From Lamellibrachia columna (Eukaryota > Annelida > Polychaeta > Sabellida > Siboglinidae): DNA of 64,000 nucleotides. This document shows, one piece after another, positions 51,067-62,389 of the stretch. Position 1 is the stretch's first letter; every line of letters starts with the position of its first letter. A model generated the notes under the pieces. The model ran no database searches, was not told where the DNA came from, and saw only the letters and a program-made list of their open reading frames with translations. Location: contig OY759268.1 of assembly GCA_963662155.1 (NCBI GenBank), forward strand, positions 55,918,457 to 55,982,456, written 5' to 3'. Both the position numbers and the translations under genes were made by a program.

Positions 51067-51635
51067 TCACGACCGTTGAACGGTCGTTTTAGCGCATGAT
51101 GTGTCTAGCGTGTGATGCGTTATCGCCATTGCACTTCGCTCGATCATAAGACCGACTGCTAGAGCGTTATGTGGGGGGTTCTGCTGTGTTCGAATAAACT
51201 CACGCACCTTCATGAGTATGCGTCCAAGCATGTTCTTACCAGTCTGACCACTGTAGCTCAGTGCACTCCAATAACCTTCCCAGCTCTTTACCCATTCCTT
51301 CAATTCAGATTGCTGCGTATCTAACAGTCTCTTACGTAGTGTTGCGTCGCGAAATTTAACGGCGACTAAAGCATACATTACAGAATATCTCTGTTTGTTC
51401 CATTCTGCGCGTAACTGTACCATCTCTCGGATGCTCTTACTCAGATATTTCGCCTGTAGACCAGTCCGTGTGGCTAGCATTTTTTCTGCCGTCTCCAGAT
51501 CTCCATAGTGCATGCATTTTCACCCATGTTGACGGCTTCGAGCGTGTTAAAGACATGACTCCACACCCGTACCATGCATGGGTAGAATTTGTACAAATAA
51601 CTGTTCGTTCCTCTGAAACATATCGGTTGATGCAT
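51067..51635 (-). pseudogene. NADAR-domain (YbiA-like) protein, frameshifted
   Basis: The gene is read in two frames. The N-terminal half (ATG at 51,635: MHQPICFRGTNSYLYKFYPC, then VRVWSHVFNTLEAV) gives the NADAR start, with the conserved acidic residue in NTLE. A frame change near 51,515-51,530 leads to MHYGDLETAEKMLATRTGLQ, LRAEWNKQRYSVMYALVAVK, FRDATLRKRLLDT and the closing EGYWSALSYSGQTGKNMLGR with ILMKVREFIR. The W of RAEW, the YW pair and GKNMLGRILM match the family's C-terminal core. NADAR enzymes are N-glycosidases acting on ADP-ribose or riboflavin-pathway intermediates; some remove ADP-ribose from DNA. The residue after YW is Ser rather than the usual Gly, and the acidic residue before it is Glu. 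The domain assignment is strong; activity of this copy is doubtful. Confidence 0.82.
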
Positions 51636-51667
51636 TATGGCTTGATGTTGTTCAAATGTAGACACTG

Positions 51668-51677
51668 TATATATATA
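51668..51677 (-). promoter_or_regulatory. TATA-like box upstream of the NADAR gene
   Basis: TATATATATA lies about 33 bp upstream of the ATG at 51,635. The short distance would leave almost no leader, so either initiation is at the ATG or the box is incidental. Confidence 0.35.
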
Positions 51678-51915
51678 CCGTTTATGTAATATGCTAGTCG
51701 GGTACGCATCGCCCTCGTGTTTTTTTTCCACTTGACCGATGCGTTCTGTGCTTCGGTGACAGTTCTCTGACACGTTTATCTTTTTTTATGATTAATGTGG
51801 TATTGTTCTACGAGGCTTATGTCAGGTGTCGCCTATTTCTGTCATGGTATATACGCGTCGTTTCGTCATCACACCTACCGCCATTGTCGTACATCACATA
51901 TTACTCGCCGTCTAC

Positions 51916-52044
51916 GACGATCACGATGTCTGGCAACGGCGGCTTTGTTTTCCGACCTTCTGGTGGTGTTCAAACTCATAGGCAAAGTATTGTTCGTGCT
52001 GCTGCATCGTTTGTGAGTATATACCATACTACACATAGCTCTAC
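51916..52044 (+). repeat. 129-bp direct repeat, copy 1
   Basis: This copy matches 52,400-52,528 with about five mismatches (offset 484 bp). It contains an ATG followed by SGNGGFVFRPSGGVQTHRQS and IVRAAASF, then GTGAGT (52,013-52,018), a good splice-donor sequence. It may be a duplicated promoter/first-exon segment; no downstream exon could be joined in frame with confidence. Confidence 0.8.
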
Positions 52045-52399
52045 TATTATTACTCGCCGTCTACGACGTCTAAGGAACTCCCTTTCACCACACCTCCTCG
52101 CCTAAACTGCCTTTAAAACACAGTGCTCAGCGTAAACTTATTCATGGTGTGGGTATGGAGACTCTCTATGTGTGCATGTGGCAAGGCAGCGACAGCATCC
52201 ATACACATAACCAACCTATTAAACATTTTCGTTAAACATCCTATACATAAAATAAATAAAACTATCAGATAAAACCATTTCAGCAACATTAATGATATTA
52301 GTCTTTTAATCGAATGTAACACCCACAGCGCACAGTCCACCACAAATTCCTGTGTTAACCCAAGTTTGGGCTGTTTGGAGTAAACCACTTGAGACGTGA

Positions 52400-52528
52400 G
52401 ACGATCACGATGCCTGGCTACGGCGGCTTTGATTACCGACCTTCTGGTGGTGTTCAAACTCATAGGCAAAGTATTGTTCGTGCTGCTGCATCGTTTGTGA
52501 GTATATACCATACTACATATAGCTCTAC
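52400..52528 (+). repeat. 129-bp direct repeat, copy 2
   Basis: This is the second copy of the segment at 51,916-52,044. Its start reads MPGYGGFDYRPSGGVQTHRQ and then agrees with copy 1 through GTGAGT (52,497-52,502). All four differences within the reading frame change the amino acid and fall in the first ten codons. Confidence 0.8.
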
Positions 52529-52755
52529 GTAGATGACGTAACGTTGTTTGAATGAATGTTCACATTACATACTGTTCTACCGTTCCCGTTTACATGTCTC
52601 ACTGAGCGCTACAAGTATTTCCATAAAAACCACTCACCTGACTTCACTGCTAGTCGGTTCGAATTCCAGATATTGCTTGCCTAGACAAACTACCCGTCGG
52701 TCGGTTTCGCATTCCATCTCTCTCGTTGCTTAGTTACACCTGTTCTCACATTTCC

Positions 52756-52880
<125 letters not shown>

Positions 52881-52945
52881 CACTATGAATCTCACCCTGG
52901 TTTGTCTTTCCTTTCAGTTATCATCGTCAACGTTGGGCTAGCGTC

Positions 52946-53500
52946 ATGGACGAACTCATAACTACCACTGTTCACAGACGGGACATCGCCGACGGTCACG
53001 TTGCTAATAATGCCCGATATTATGTAGCTGACCTTGTCACGTTCGACACTGCTCGCGACTTCCTCACACATCTGCACCTGTGGAGGAGCGTCGTCGCAGA
53101 GCTCCACACCGCCACCGTCTACCGTCGGGTCGACGCGAACAACGACACCAACAACAACAACACCCTCCTCGACGACCTTGAGAACTGGAATGATGAGTGC
53201 GACGATCACAGGCGCTCGTGGAAGGCCGTCGACGCACAACTACGTGACGTCACACCGTTGATTCCCGCTGCTAACGCTGTAACAACCACCCCATCACCCA
53301 CCCCTAACGTCCGACCAAGCTCCTCGACTGGCGTGGTCAAGCACTGCCTCCACTCCAACTGCATGTTGGCTGTCGACGCAATCTCCTGTCGCTCTTCAAT
53401 GAGGCTGTTGCGTGAACTATACTGTTATATTTCCTATATTGATTGGACCCTATATCCATATTTTACACACTATATACTTACTTGTAATGATTTACCATAA
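52946..53500 (+). CDS. Hypothetical 184-codon ORF
   Basis: The ORF begins MDELITTTVHRRDIADGHVA and is open for 184 codons. It includes an Asn/Thr run (NNDTNNNNT), an acidic DDLENWNDECDDH segment, a Pro/Thr/Ser-rich linker (TTTPSPTPNVRPSS) and a hydrophobic tail (ELYCYISYIDWTLYPY). I recognise no family. The frame is open upstream to a TTTGTCTTTCCTTTCAG sequence at about 52,901-52,917, which looks like a 3' splice site, so it may be an internal or last exon. It is at the GC-rich edge of the Polinton-like region but on the opposite strand. The last 40 codons look non-coding. Either a divergent Polinton gene or chance. Confidence 0.35.
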   Translation: MDELITTTVHRRDIADGHVANNARYYVADLVTFDTARDFLTHLHLWRSVVAELHTATVYRRVDANNDTNNNNTLLDDLENWNDECDDHRRSWKAVDAQLRDVTPLIPAANAVTTTPSPTPNVRPSSSTGVVKHCLHSNCMLAVDAISCRSSMRLLRELYCYISYIDWTLYPYFTHYILTCNDLP

Positions 53501-54540
53501 TACCATATCCATATTTTACAAACTATATACTTAATTCTAATGATTTAAAATATTACTTACTTGTACTCGATCGTGTTATTAAATGAAGCTTGCGCTCTCG
53601 TCCCATACCGCGTTGTGTTGCTTTCTCGTTCACTCTTACATGTCCACTACGCTGACATACTACATTTAACCATTTTCACCATGCTACTACATACTTAATT
53701 AACGGTTTAAAGTCCATACATACAGCGAATGAAATGTAGCCTTACATTTAAGTTATTCGATACTTATAACATATTCACCTTACATTTATAAGTTTTAAAG
53801 GTATGTCGTCTTTTGTTGATGCAACTATATATTAACATCGGCTTGTGTTGTTGCATTCTCGCTACCCCTTCAACGATTACCAACTTTCACCCTGCTACCC
53901 ATTTTTTACTGAGCGGACGAATGTCGATACAGCCAACGCTAATTATGTACGCATTCATGTCGGCTATACGATATATATAACATTATCCCATTATATTAAA
54001 AACTTTTCATGCTATGGCGTCTGATGTCGAATCCCTATAGACTGCTATACTGACTCAGTCTTCTATCACCTACTTGCAACATTGTATCCGCTATCGCGAC
54101 GTCGTACTTTGTCCCCACATTGTTATTGATAACGCCGGCGCTCTTGCTACATTGTCACCACTAGCGTCCTTTGATATCGTCGTACGGCCTACAGCTGCAT
54201 AGACAACGCTGTAGACCGAACCGGTTTTGTTCGTTTCTCGTCTCCTCGTTAGGTCCTTTGATCCCTATTAACGACCCTGTTAATGACCCCTGTTAACGGG
54301 GTTAGGGTCAGAACTATGGTTCACTTTTGTCGTCAGGAAGCGCTCCTACCGCCGCCAGGGGGTGCTCTGGTGCGCTGCGCGCCCTATCGGAAGTGGTTTG
54401 GACACATGGTGTCCAGATTTGTTTGGTCAGATGCGCTCCTTAACTACTTGTGATTTTACAAATTGTCCAGACTCTGGATGCACAACTATTTGATTTAATT
54501 ATAAATTAAGTCAATGTACCCATAAGTTGATATTATATCT
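53501..54540. other. Non-coding spacer with short inverted repeats
   Basis: There is no supported gene. Around 54,282-54,312 a GACCCTGTTAATGACCCC stretch is mirrored by ACGGGGTTAGGGTC, forming an inverted repeat around TGTTA. GGACAC/GTGTCC at about 54,400-54,414 is another short inverted repeat. These could be old transposon termini, but no matching partner was found near 43.6 kb. Confidence 0.4.
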
Positions 54541-54642
54541 ATGATTTAAAAAGATTTAACACAATTAGCCATCCAATCCAAAGGCTGAGATGGCAAGTAG
54601 ACAAGGCAGCCATCGGCTTATCGAGAGTCCAACATCGTTCAT

Positions 54643-56106
54643 CTACGTGTAACCCGCCCTCCTGAGATATGCATCAATCCTGTTTTTAAACATATTCATG
54701 CTGCTAGCAGTTATACAATCCGTAGACAATTTGTTCCATTCATTTATTGTCCTCTGTGAGAACGAATACTTCCTGATATCCAATCTACACTGATCCTTCA
54801 CTAATTTTACCTCATGTCCTCTACTTCTGCTATCTTTCTTGAGTGAGAAAAACATAATATTTCTATAATTTTTTCATACCCATTCAATATCTTAAACACT
54901 TCAATCTTATCTCCTCTTAACCTCATTGTCTCTAGAGTTGTTAAACCACATTCTTTCAGGCGTTCTTCATAGCTAAGTTCTCTCAGTCCTGAAATAATTT
55001 TAGTTGATTTCCTCTGTATGCGGTCAAGCGTATCTATATCCTTCTTACGATATGGTCTCCACACTTGTATACAGTATTCTAAATGAGGTCTAACTATTGC
55101 TTTATACAGAGGTATAATTAACTGTTTTCCTTGTATGTTATATTTCTTCTAATCAACCCAAGAATTTGATTACCCTTTGAAGCTGCAATGCCACGCTGCT
55201 CTAAAAAATTCATATCAACAATATCTAATAATTTATTTCTCTACCGTTTTCCTTGTTTTTTTTCAAGGGAACAAATTTATCGATGATACTCTCAATTTCA
55301 TATTTTAGAATATTCCAACATTCACCTGTGGTCTAATTCATCAGCATGTTATTCCAATCTAACTTTGCTAAGTATTTACTCATATCTTGTCTAAATGTAT
55401 TTGATTATGGTCATTGTTACCCAATGGTTCGTGTATTTTTTACATTGTCCACTAATTCTTTTTGTGATGAAAAAAAACATATAATACATTATCTCCCCTG
55501 GTTGGTTCTAGCAGGTGCTGAGTAAGGAAGCTATTCTGAATTTAAAATAGAAATTGTTGGTCATTACCCCCTGTACTTTGTAGAGATTTCCATTGTGTGT
55601 GTCCATGTTTAAAATCTCCCATTATTATACAGTCCACTTTACTAACTTCCTTTATAGCATTTTGTATTTTTGTGTTATCCTTTTCGTTTATGTTTGGGAT
55701 TCGGTAAACTAATCCAATAGTTAATTTTTCAATTTTCTGAAACTATTTTGCACCAAACAGCTTCAATGCAATCTGCTTCCCTTTCTAATTTTATTTCATA
55801 AGCCTGAATAGATTCTTTAATATTTAAAATAACTCACCCTCCCCTTCTTCCTATGCGATCTCTCCTAAACATTACGTATCCTGTCAGTCCCAATTAAGCG
55901 TCTGTTACGTCTGTGTTGGCCCATGATTCGGTAATACCAATTATGTGAGGGTCAATTTCTTCTACCATAATTTTTAATTCGTTTTTCTTATTTACTATGC
56001 TCCTTGCATTTAAACACACGCATTTATAATCTGTTTCAGATATGTTTTCTGGACAATTTGTTATTGGTTTGTCTGTACTATTGGCCTCTTGTTCTGCTTG
56101 AGGCAA
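54643..56106 (-). pseudogene. CR1-like ORF2: endonuclease plus C-terminal domain, RT deleted
   Basis: The N terminus contains VCLNARSIVNKKNELKIMVE and PHIIGITESWANTDVTDA (56,040-55,894), the start of an APE-type endonuclease that nicks target DNA. Further down (55,640-55,380) fragments of its C-terminal part follow, including IMGDF, LLEPTRG and EPLGNNDHNQIH in broken frames. After the linker VPLKKN near 55,260 the sequence passes straight to the region downstream of the RT (GNQILGLIR-like at about 55,150), then MWRPYRKKDIDTLDRIQRKS, ECGLTTLETMRLRGDKIEVF and SFSQRTINEWNKLSTD. Many stops and shifts are present. Confidence 0.83.
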
Positions 56107-56149
56107 CTCTAAATAACACCCCCTGCGATTCTAGTTTAAACAATGTTTA

Positions 56150-56962
56150 CTCCCATAAATATTTGTTATGCTACCCATGCCACTATCTACTGCTGCTGAG
56201 AGGTCATCCGCAAATACTGCTGTCACCTTTCCACTTAGATGAAACCCATCCTTCATGTACATATCAGCCCTCCCAACAAAGCTCCACCTCAAATCCAACT
56301 TCCTCTTCCCTACATAGCTTCTGGACTAGCTTGCTAATTGCCACCCCCCGGCAATTTCGATATCTCTGAACCCTTCTTCCTATTACTGGTAAAATCCCTG
56401 ACAGTATGACCTGTCCAGTCCACGTCTGCTTTTGTGTTCTGACCAACTGCCTGTTTTTCCTAACTATGGCAGTTGTACCCTCCCTCTGTACATTATTTGT
56501 CCCTACGTATACAAAAACAGATCCACTCTTGCCCGAACCCACAATGTTTTCTACCTTCTAAGTTATCGCCTCTATTTTGGCCCCAGGCAAGCAGACCATC
56601 ACGTCATCTCCCTTGTTTAAGACTCTGTCGGTCTTCCTAACTATTGAGTGCCCTAAAAACATCCTAGCTCTATTCCTCACCGCCTTTATCACTGCTTTAG
56701 AATAGCCCTCCCGTTGGATCCCTTCCATCACATTCTGCCCTGCAGCCTTGTCACCTGGCAGACGGTTATCATTCTCTCTCTCACCCATCAACAGGTCACC
56801 TTTCCCTCCCGTCTCCTGGCTAAATTGCGCTCCTGTCGCCTTCCTTCCTGACACCTTCCCTCCTGTCTCCCTCACTCCCACCGCCTTCACTCTCGTCTCC
56901 TTCCCTCCCGTCTCCTTCGCTCCTGTCTCTCTCAAGTACTCATGTATACAGCTGGTACTCAT
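56150..56962 (-). pseudogene. CR1-like ORF1 with SGNH/GDSL-type esterase domain
   Basis: Two frames cover ORF1. The first (56,962-56,558) has an N-terminal run of ETGGKETRVKAVGVRETGGK-like imperfect repeats, then RARMFLGHSIVRKTDRVLNK. The second (56,542-56,264) has GSVFVYVGTNNV, ILSGILPVIGRRVQRYRNCR and, further on, a KDGFHLSGK-like His block near 56,245. These are the G-x-S, GTN and D-x-x-H blocks of SGNH hydrolases, a known ORF1 type in CR1 and L2 elements. The residue before the catalytic Ser is His rather than the usual Asp. A break near 56,550 separates the frames. Confidence 0.78.
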
Positions 56963-57079
56963 GAGGGAGAGTAAAAACAGAACATTTCAGGGAGTATTCA
57001 TTTCTGAGTTGTTGAACCTCAAACTTATGCCAAAATTATAATGCCAGTAATTTGTGTGTAAAACCAGTTATTATATATG

Positions 57080-57420
57080 AGAACAGTGGAGCACGGTAAA
57101 GTAGTGGATATAGCTTCGGACTCGGTTAAGATATCCCGGGTTCGAATCCTCTTTTTTGTTCACTCCACGTTGCTTCAGTTCACTCAACTGTATAAATGAG
57201 TACCTTGCTGTATAGAGTGATGGATATTTTTATATGATTAGTCATCGCGCATTAATTGCAGTGTGGCTAAATGCTTTCCAGAGAAGTTGAGATGGTGTTC
57301 GAATGAATAGGTCTGCCAGGGGGTGAAGTGTAAAGTGCTTTCAGCAGGCCTAATGACTAGATACCGTGCTATATAAGAACATGCCCTTATCTTTTATCTT
57401 TCTTACCCTGTTTTGGCATC
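57080..57420 (+). mobile_element. tRNA-derived SINE
   Basis: A pol III B box, GGGTTCGAATCC, lies at about 57,139, preceded by an A-box-like TAAAGTAGTGG at about 57,098, the spacing of a tRNA-derived head. The body continues with GGGGGTGAAGTGTAAAGTGC and ends with GTGCTATATAAGAAC and a pyrimidine-rich tail. The CTATATAA segment resembles 3' domains seen in many invertebrate SINEs. It does not fold as a functional tRNA. Ends are approximate. Confidence 0.72.
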
Positions 57421-57708
57421 AACCCAAATTCCGGTAGCGGGACTTCCTTAGCAACCCATGCCTTCAAGCAGTTAACTTATGATACATTACCAAATAAATG
57501 ATCAAATAAATAATGATGACATAAATAGGTACAACAAAAATAAATTAGAACATTTATTAAACTTGCTTGCTGAACACGGAACACTGTAAATGGCTTGGCG
57601 ACTCAATTTTGGGGTTAAGAACCGCTGTACTAGAAGGTCACAAAATTATTAATCTCAGAAACTACTAGGAGTAGGAAGCTAAACTTTGAGATTTGTTCAA
57701 TTGGGTAT

Positions 57709-59345
57709 TTAACAAGATTTAATAAGACTGTCATCCCAAAAAACAAGTTCCAGATGGCAAGAGGACAAGGAAGCCATTGGCTTATCGAGAGTCCAACAAT
57801 GTTATCATATATGTGTAGCCCGCCCTTGCCATATATCTGTCAATTCTATTTGTAAACATATTCACACTACTAGCATTAACACAATCATTCGGGAGTCTGT
57901 TCCATTTGTTATCACCCTCTGTGAAAAAGAGTACTTTCTCATGTCCAACCTACACTGCTCCTTAACTAATGCTGCTTTGTGTCTTCTGGTTTTACTGCCT
58001 TCTTTAAATTTGAAGAACATATTCCTATCAACATCCTCATAACCGTTCACTATTTTATACACTTCTATTTGGTCTCCTCTTAGTCTCCTGGTCTTTAATG
58101 TTGTCAAACCACATTGTAATAAGCGGCTTTCATAACTAAGGTCTCTCAATTCTGGAATCATTTTAGTTGCTCTTTGTTGCATTCTTTCTAACTTGTCTAT
58201 GTCCTTTTACGATACGGCCTCTATGCTTGAATACACTATTCCAAATGTGGTATAATTATTGCTTTGTACAGGGGTACAATCAGCTGTTTCTCCTTATACA
58301 TGATAGTTCTCCTAATTAGCCCTAGAATTTGATTTCATTTCGAAGCAGCAATACCACATTGCTCTGAAACTTTCATGTCAGCATTATATGTTACTACTAA
58401 GTCCTTTTCTTGTGTGGTTCTACCTACCATTTTATATTCTTCGTCCATGTTTCCATGTCATATGTGTATGTATTTACACTTCCCAACATTGAATAACATT
58501 TGCCATTTTTCTGACTATTTAATTAATTTATCTAAATCATTCTGTTAACTTTGTTTATTTGTATCATTAGTAACCTTTCTGAATACTTTTGAGTCATCTG
58601 CAAGTTTCAGTACTTTGCTAGATATGTCATCTTCCAAATCATTTATATATATTAAAAACAGAATAGGGCCTAATACTAATCACTGTGGTACCCCACTCAA
58701 AAAAGATGTCCAGTTTGAAATCTCACCATCTAATATTACTCTCTGTCTTCTGTGTTTAAGCCACTTTTCTATCCAGTTGATTACATCATTACCTATACCA
58801 TGGGCGTTTAGTCTAAGTAGCAATCTTTGATGTGGCACTTTATCGAAAGCTATCTGAAAATCTAAGTAGAGAACATCCACTGGTGACCCGTCATCTACCC
58901 ACTTTGTAATTTCTTCCAAAAACAGATTGGTTAGACATGACCTTGCTTTTAGGAACCCATGTTGAGATGTTTTTTATTAATTTATATTTTACAAGGAATT
59001 CCACCGTGTGGTCCCTAATTAATGTTTCGAGTAATTTACATATAACTGATGTTAAACTCACTGGTCTGTAATTTTCTGGCTTGTTCCTCGATCCGTTCTG
59101 AAATAGCGACGTAATGTTTGCTTTTTTCCATTCTGAAGGAACTATTCCTTCGTCTATTGACAAGTTAAACACTTTTGCAAGTGGTGTACTAATTTGCTCA
59201 ACCATTTTCTTAAGCAGTTTTGGTGGTATCTCATCAACTCCAGGGGATTTATTATCTTTCATCTTCTTAATTTTCTTTGCTATCATTTCAGGAGTTACTA
59301 ATAACTGCCCTAAATGTTCTGATTTATTTCCCTCAAATTTAGTAA
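57709..59345 (-). mobile_element. CR1/jockey-like LINE, copy 3, 5'-truncated
   Basis: Same subfamily, orientation and 5' boundary (CAAATTTAGTAAAT at about 59,333-59,346) as copy 1. The 3' tail is seen as TTTAACAAGATTTAATAAGA at 57,710-57,730. It lacks the TA expansion of copy 1. Copies 1 and 3 form direct repeats of about 1.7 kb around the 15 kb that hold the Polinton. Confidence 0.88.
57862..59300 (-). pseudogene. CR1-like reverse transcriptase, frameshifted (copy 3)
   Basis: Fingers KMKDNKSPGVDEIPPKLLKK and PENYRPVSLTS (59,286-59,030), motif [16 protein letters not shown] and motif B FLSGVPQ (58,919-58,680) are followed by the unexpanded LIYIND codons and motif C as LADDSKVF near 58,595. 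The C-terminal domain (CGLTTLKTRRLRGDQIEVYK, SFSQRV) ends at 57,862 after a frameshift. Compared with copy 1, motif A has Lys changed to Ile and motif C Phe to Leu. It is not functional, but useful as the ancestral form for copy 1. Confidence 0.88.
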
Positions 59346-61393
<2,048 letters not shown>

Positions 61394-61695
61394 TTTGGAG
61401 ATGTAATTTGTATCGACGGTGCGATGTGAAACTATTTTCCATGATAACGTAATCTTATTGAAGTGTAAAACGCGTTGAGCAGTCCCGACGACTGGATAAA
61501 ATTTAACACATAAGAACGTACCTTTTATTTTATTTTTTTAATGTTCAACCAATATAAGTTAAACACTCCACCAGATACGTTCTAGAAGTGGCAATGTGAA
61601 AATAATTTTACATATAAAAAAGGAAAAAATGCAGCAAGAGGTAAAAAGTTACCCGTTGTACCATTATAGATACCGTCGTGTAGATGAACGATGTT

Positions 61696-62230
<535 letters not shown>

Positions 62231-62389
62231 ATTCCAGAAAGAATCTGGCTTGTCATCTGATGTTACGCAATATATTTAAGTGACTTCTTGCGCCAATGAC
62301 TAGACTATTAATTCTAGATTCTAAAACAATACTATATCGTCGTCATCCTCCTAACCTTTAAACGATTCATACCAAGGGCTTAGACATTT

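Larger units (their letters stand above)
43640..51680 (-). mobile_element. Polinton (Maverick) virus-like element, partial and decaying
   Basis: At least ten closely packed minus-strand genes include the Polinton hallmarks: adenain-like protease, double-jelly-roll major capsid protein, minor capsid (penton) protein, retroviral-type integrase and the C-terminal part of a packaging ATPase. Gene spacing is viral: MCP stop and PRO start are one base apart, penton and MCP overlap by about 17 bp, and the small membrane protein and penton overlap by 11 bp. The region is GC-richer than its surroundings. A protein-primed family-B polymerase, normally the largest Polinton gene, is not in the window, and I found no terminal inverted repeats. 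Ends are therefore approximate. Confidence 0.9.
54546..56970 (-). mobile_element. CR1-like LINE, copy 2, with ORF1 and an RT deletion
   Basis: A minus-strand element keeps both ORFs: ORF1 with an SGNH-type domain (56,962-56,150) and ORF2 starting with an endonuclease (56,106 down) and ending with the usual C-terminal domain (54,860-54,643). Almost all of the reverse transcriptase is deleted near 55,200-55,250. The 3' tail appears on the plus strand as AAAAGATTTAACACAAT at 54,548-54,566. It is a related but distinct subfamily from copies 1 and 3. Confidence 0.85.

Noticed and set aside
54270..54312. Telomere-like TTAGGG or Polinton terminal repeat
   Set aside because: Only a single GTTAGGG occurs, and no inverted partner was found near 43.6 kb.
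57085..57170. A functional tRNA gene
   Set aside because: A and B boxes are present, but no complete acceptor, D, anticodon and T stems can be drawn; it is better explained as a SINE head.
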